Below are positions 62,961-64,000 of a stretch of 64,000 nt of DNA, one piece after another. Numbering within the stretch: the stretch's first letter is position 1; each line of letters starts with the position of its first letter. Under the pieces are notes generated by a model. The model was not told the DNA's origin. It worked only from the letters and a program-made list of their open reading frames with translations, and searched no databases. The stretch is from positions 411,510-475,509 of the forward strand of contig CAUYUJ010004747.1 of the NCBI GenBank assembly GCA_963575745.1, in the 5' to 3' direction. Made by a program: the position numbers and the translations under genes. Source of the stretch: Prorocentrum cordatum (Eukaryota; Sar; Dinophyceae; Prorocentrales; Prorocentraceae).

Positions 62961-63477
62961 TGCTTGCGCGTTGCTGCGAACTCTTCTAAGCAAGCCTCTT
63001 AGGCTTTACAGCATTTTCAGAACGTGCCATTAAACAGGCTTCGCGCGCGCATGTCAAAATCGATCGAGCGCTCTTGCCCGCGTCTGGGGGGGGGGCACGA
63101 TCCGCGCTAAATACGCCATGCGGGCCACTGTCGCGCGTCTGCCGCGCGCGCGCATTTCGCAATCCTGCCAAAGCCTTCATCGCCGACGCGACGACGCCGT
63201 CATCGTCGTCGGCGCGATCAGCATCCGCGCCGCCGCTGGCCGCGCGGTCGTCGCTGCCAGCGTCGCCGCCGGCATCGCTGCTATCATCGCTGCGACTACC
63301 GTCGTCGACGTCGACGTGACGCCGTGCCCGCCCAACTCGCCGACTCGCACTGAAGTGCACGCTGGGGCGCGCCCAGCAGCCGGTGCCGCCGCGGCTGCGT
63401 CGGTCGCGCCGAGGTAGCCGGCAGCTGCGCGCGCGCGGGCCGTCGCGGCCGCGAGGATGCACTGGCCAGCGCCCGCG
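62961..63477. other. GC-rich spacer between repeat copies
   Basis: GTCGTCGGCG and GCCGCCG-rich sequence at about 63180-63310. No gene. Confidence 0.5.
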
Positions 63478-63860
63478 TCGGTTGTGCAACAAGTTGCGGG
63501 CGGGCGGGTGGGATGTTTGCGCGAGCAGTGGAGCGGGCAACTCACTGCGAACAGAAATTTCTTGCACCACATAGGCTGCGCCGCAAGGATGGCACCGCTC
63601 ACGCGGCGCCACGTAGCCCCCCCCCCGGGTCCGTCTCTTTTTTCGCATTGAAATTCCATGCGGTTCTCGCTTCATGGCCCACCCTAGCCCAACCATCCCC
63701 ATCGGTCGTTTATCACCATTCATGGGGCATTCACGACGAAGTGCACGCGCGCACGTCGTCGCGCGCGCATGCCGAGGTCCGTCCAAAACCTTTGGTTTCG
63801 CCAGGGCCCCAGAAACCGAGTGCCCCAAATACATGCAATATGCAGGGTTTCGCAACAAGC
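63478..63860 (+). repeat. Terminal dispersed repeat, copy C
   Basis: GTTGCGGGCGGGCGGGTGGG, ATGTTTGCGCGAGCAGTGGA, CTTGCACCACATAGGCTGCG, GTGCACGCGCGCACGTCGTC with GCGCATGCCGA, and AACCGAGTGCCCCAAATACA follow copy B in order. The palindrome CGCGCGCACGTCGTCGCGCG is kept. Confidence 0.75.
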
Positions 63861-63867
63861 ATGCATG

Positions 63868-63935
63868 TATACACGCATACATATGTATATATATGTATAT
63901 ATATATACATATATATACATACATACATACACATA
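63868..63935 (+). repeat. (CATA)n / (TA)n microsatellite
   Basis: ATACATATGTATATATATG and CATACATACATACACATA sequence, like that at 25.05 kb. Confidence 0.95.
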
Positions 63936-64000
63936 AAAACTGGCGCGTGCTCTTGCGCATTCTGAAGACAACGGCGGGTTACGCCCTTGCGCGCACGCCA

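Overview
The window looks like nuclear DNA of a dinoflagellate. The support is a GC-rich background, very low gene density, large triplet microsatellites and minisatellites, decayed non-LTR retrotransposons, and sequences resembling the conserved core of the dinoflagellate spliced leader (CCATTTTGGCTCAAG) in front of retroposed coding units. One of these is a 15-base exact match. A Prorocentrum-like or Symbiodiniales-like genome would fit, but the sequence alone cannot fix the genus. There are no operons, rRNA genes, convincing tRNA genes or CRISPR arrays. Nearly all long open frames are by-products of triplet or minisatellite repeats and are not annotated as genes.

Layout. 0-2 kb: an 80-bp tandem repeat, a CTTGGGG-type minisatellite and a 260-bp TCC tract. 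2.0-3.4 kb: a broken LINE reverse transcriptase (+). 4.15-4.26 kb: a short inverted-repeat element with a possible target duplication. 5.9-12 kb: simple repeats, the first member of a hairpin-element family (7.54 kb) and a possible GIY-YIG remnant (9.1 kb). 13.3-13.9 kb: an RNase H tail of a retroelement (-). 15-21 kb: G runs, CTTGGGG repeats and an 870-bp array of a 13-bp unit. 21.2-22.6 kb: an unrecognised, broken coiled-coil-like coding region (-). 22.7-26.5 kb: purine tracts, a 73-bp tandem array and TA/CATA repeats.

26.8-30.9 kb: the best-preserved element, a LINE on the minus strand with ORF1, an APE-type endonuclease and a reverse transcriptase, preceded by a relict spliced leader. 32.8-37.2 kb: CTTGGGG repeats and a 0.5-kb segmental duplication carrying two near-identical long hairpins.

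37.8-50.8 kb: the only long stretch with little simple sequence. In order on the plus strand it holds a tRNA-like A-box, fragments of a LINE-type reverse transcriptase, a reverse-transcriptase-associated zinc-knuckle region, an RNase H domain with its D-E-D residues, a spliced-leader-like sequence, a broken UPF1-like SF1 helicase followed by Cys/Trp-rich and acidic regions, and a last open frame behind a putative trans-splice acceptor. Five hairpins with a constant GGTWA loop and changing, compensated stems lie inside this block. Each unit looks like a retroposed transcript that has since collected frameshifts. Whether reverse transcriptase, RNase H and helicase belonged to one element is the main open question.

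51-64 kb: triplet and decanucleotide arrays, two more members of the hairpin family (56.0 and 58.1 kb), a G-rich minisatellite bracketed by oppositely oriented short arrays (61.1-62.3 kb), and three copies of a dispersed repeat ending at the window edge.
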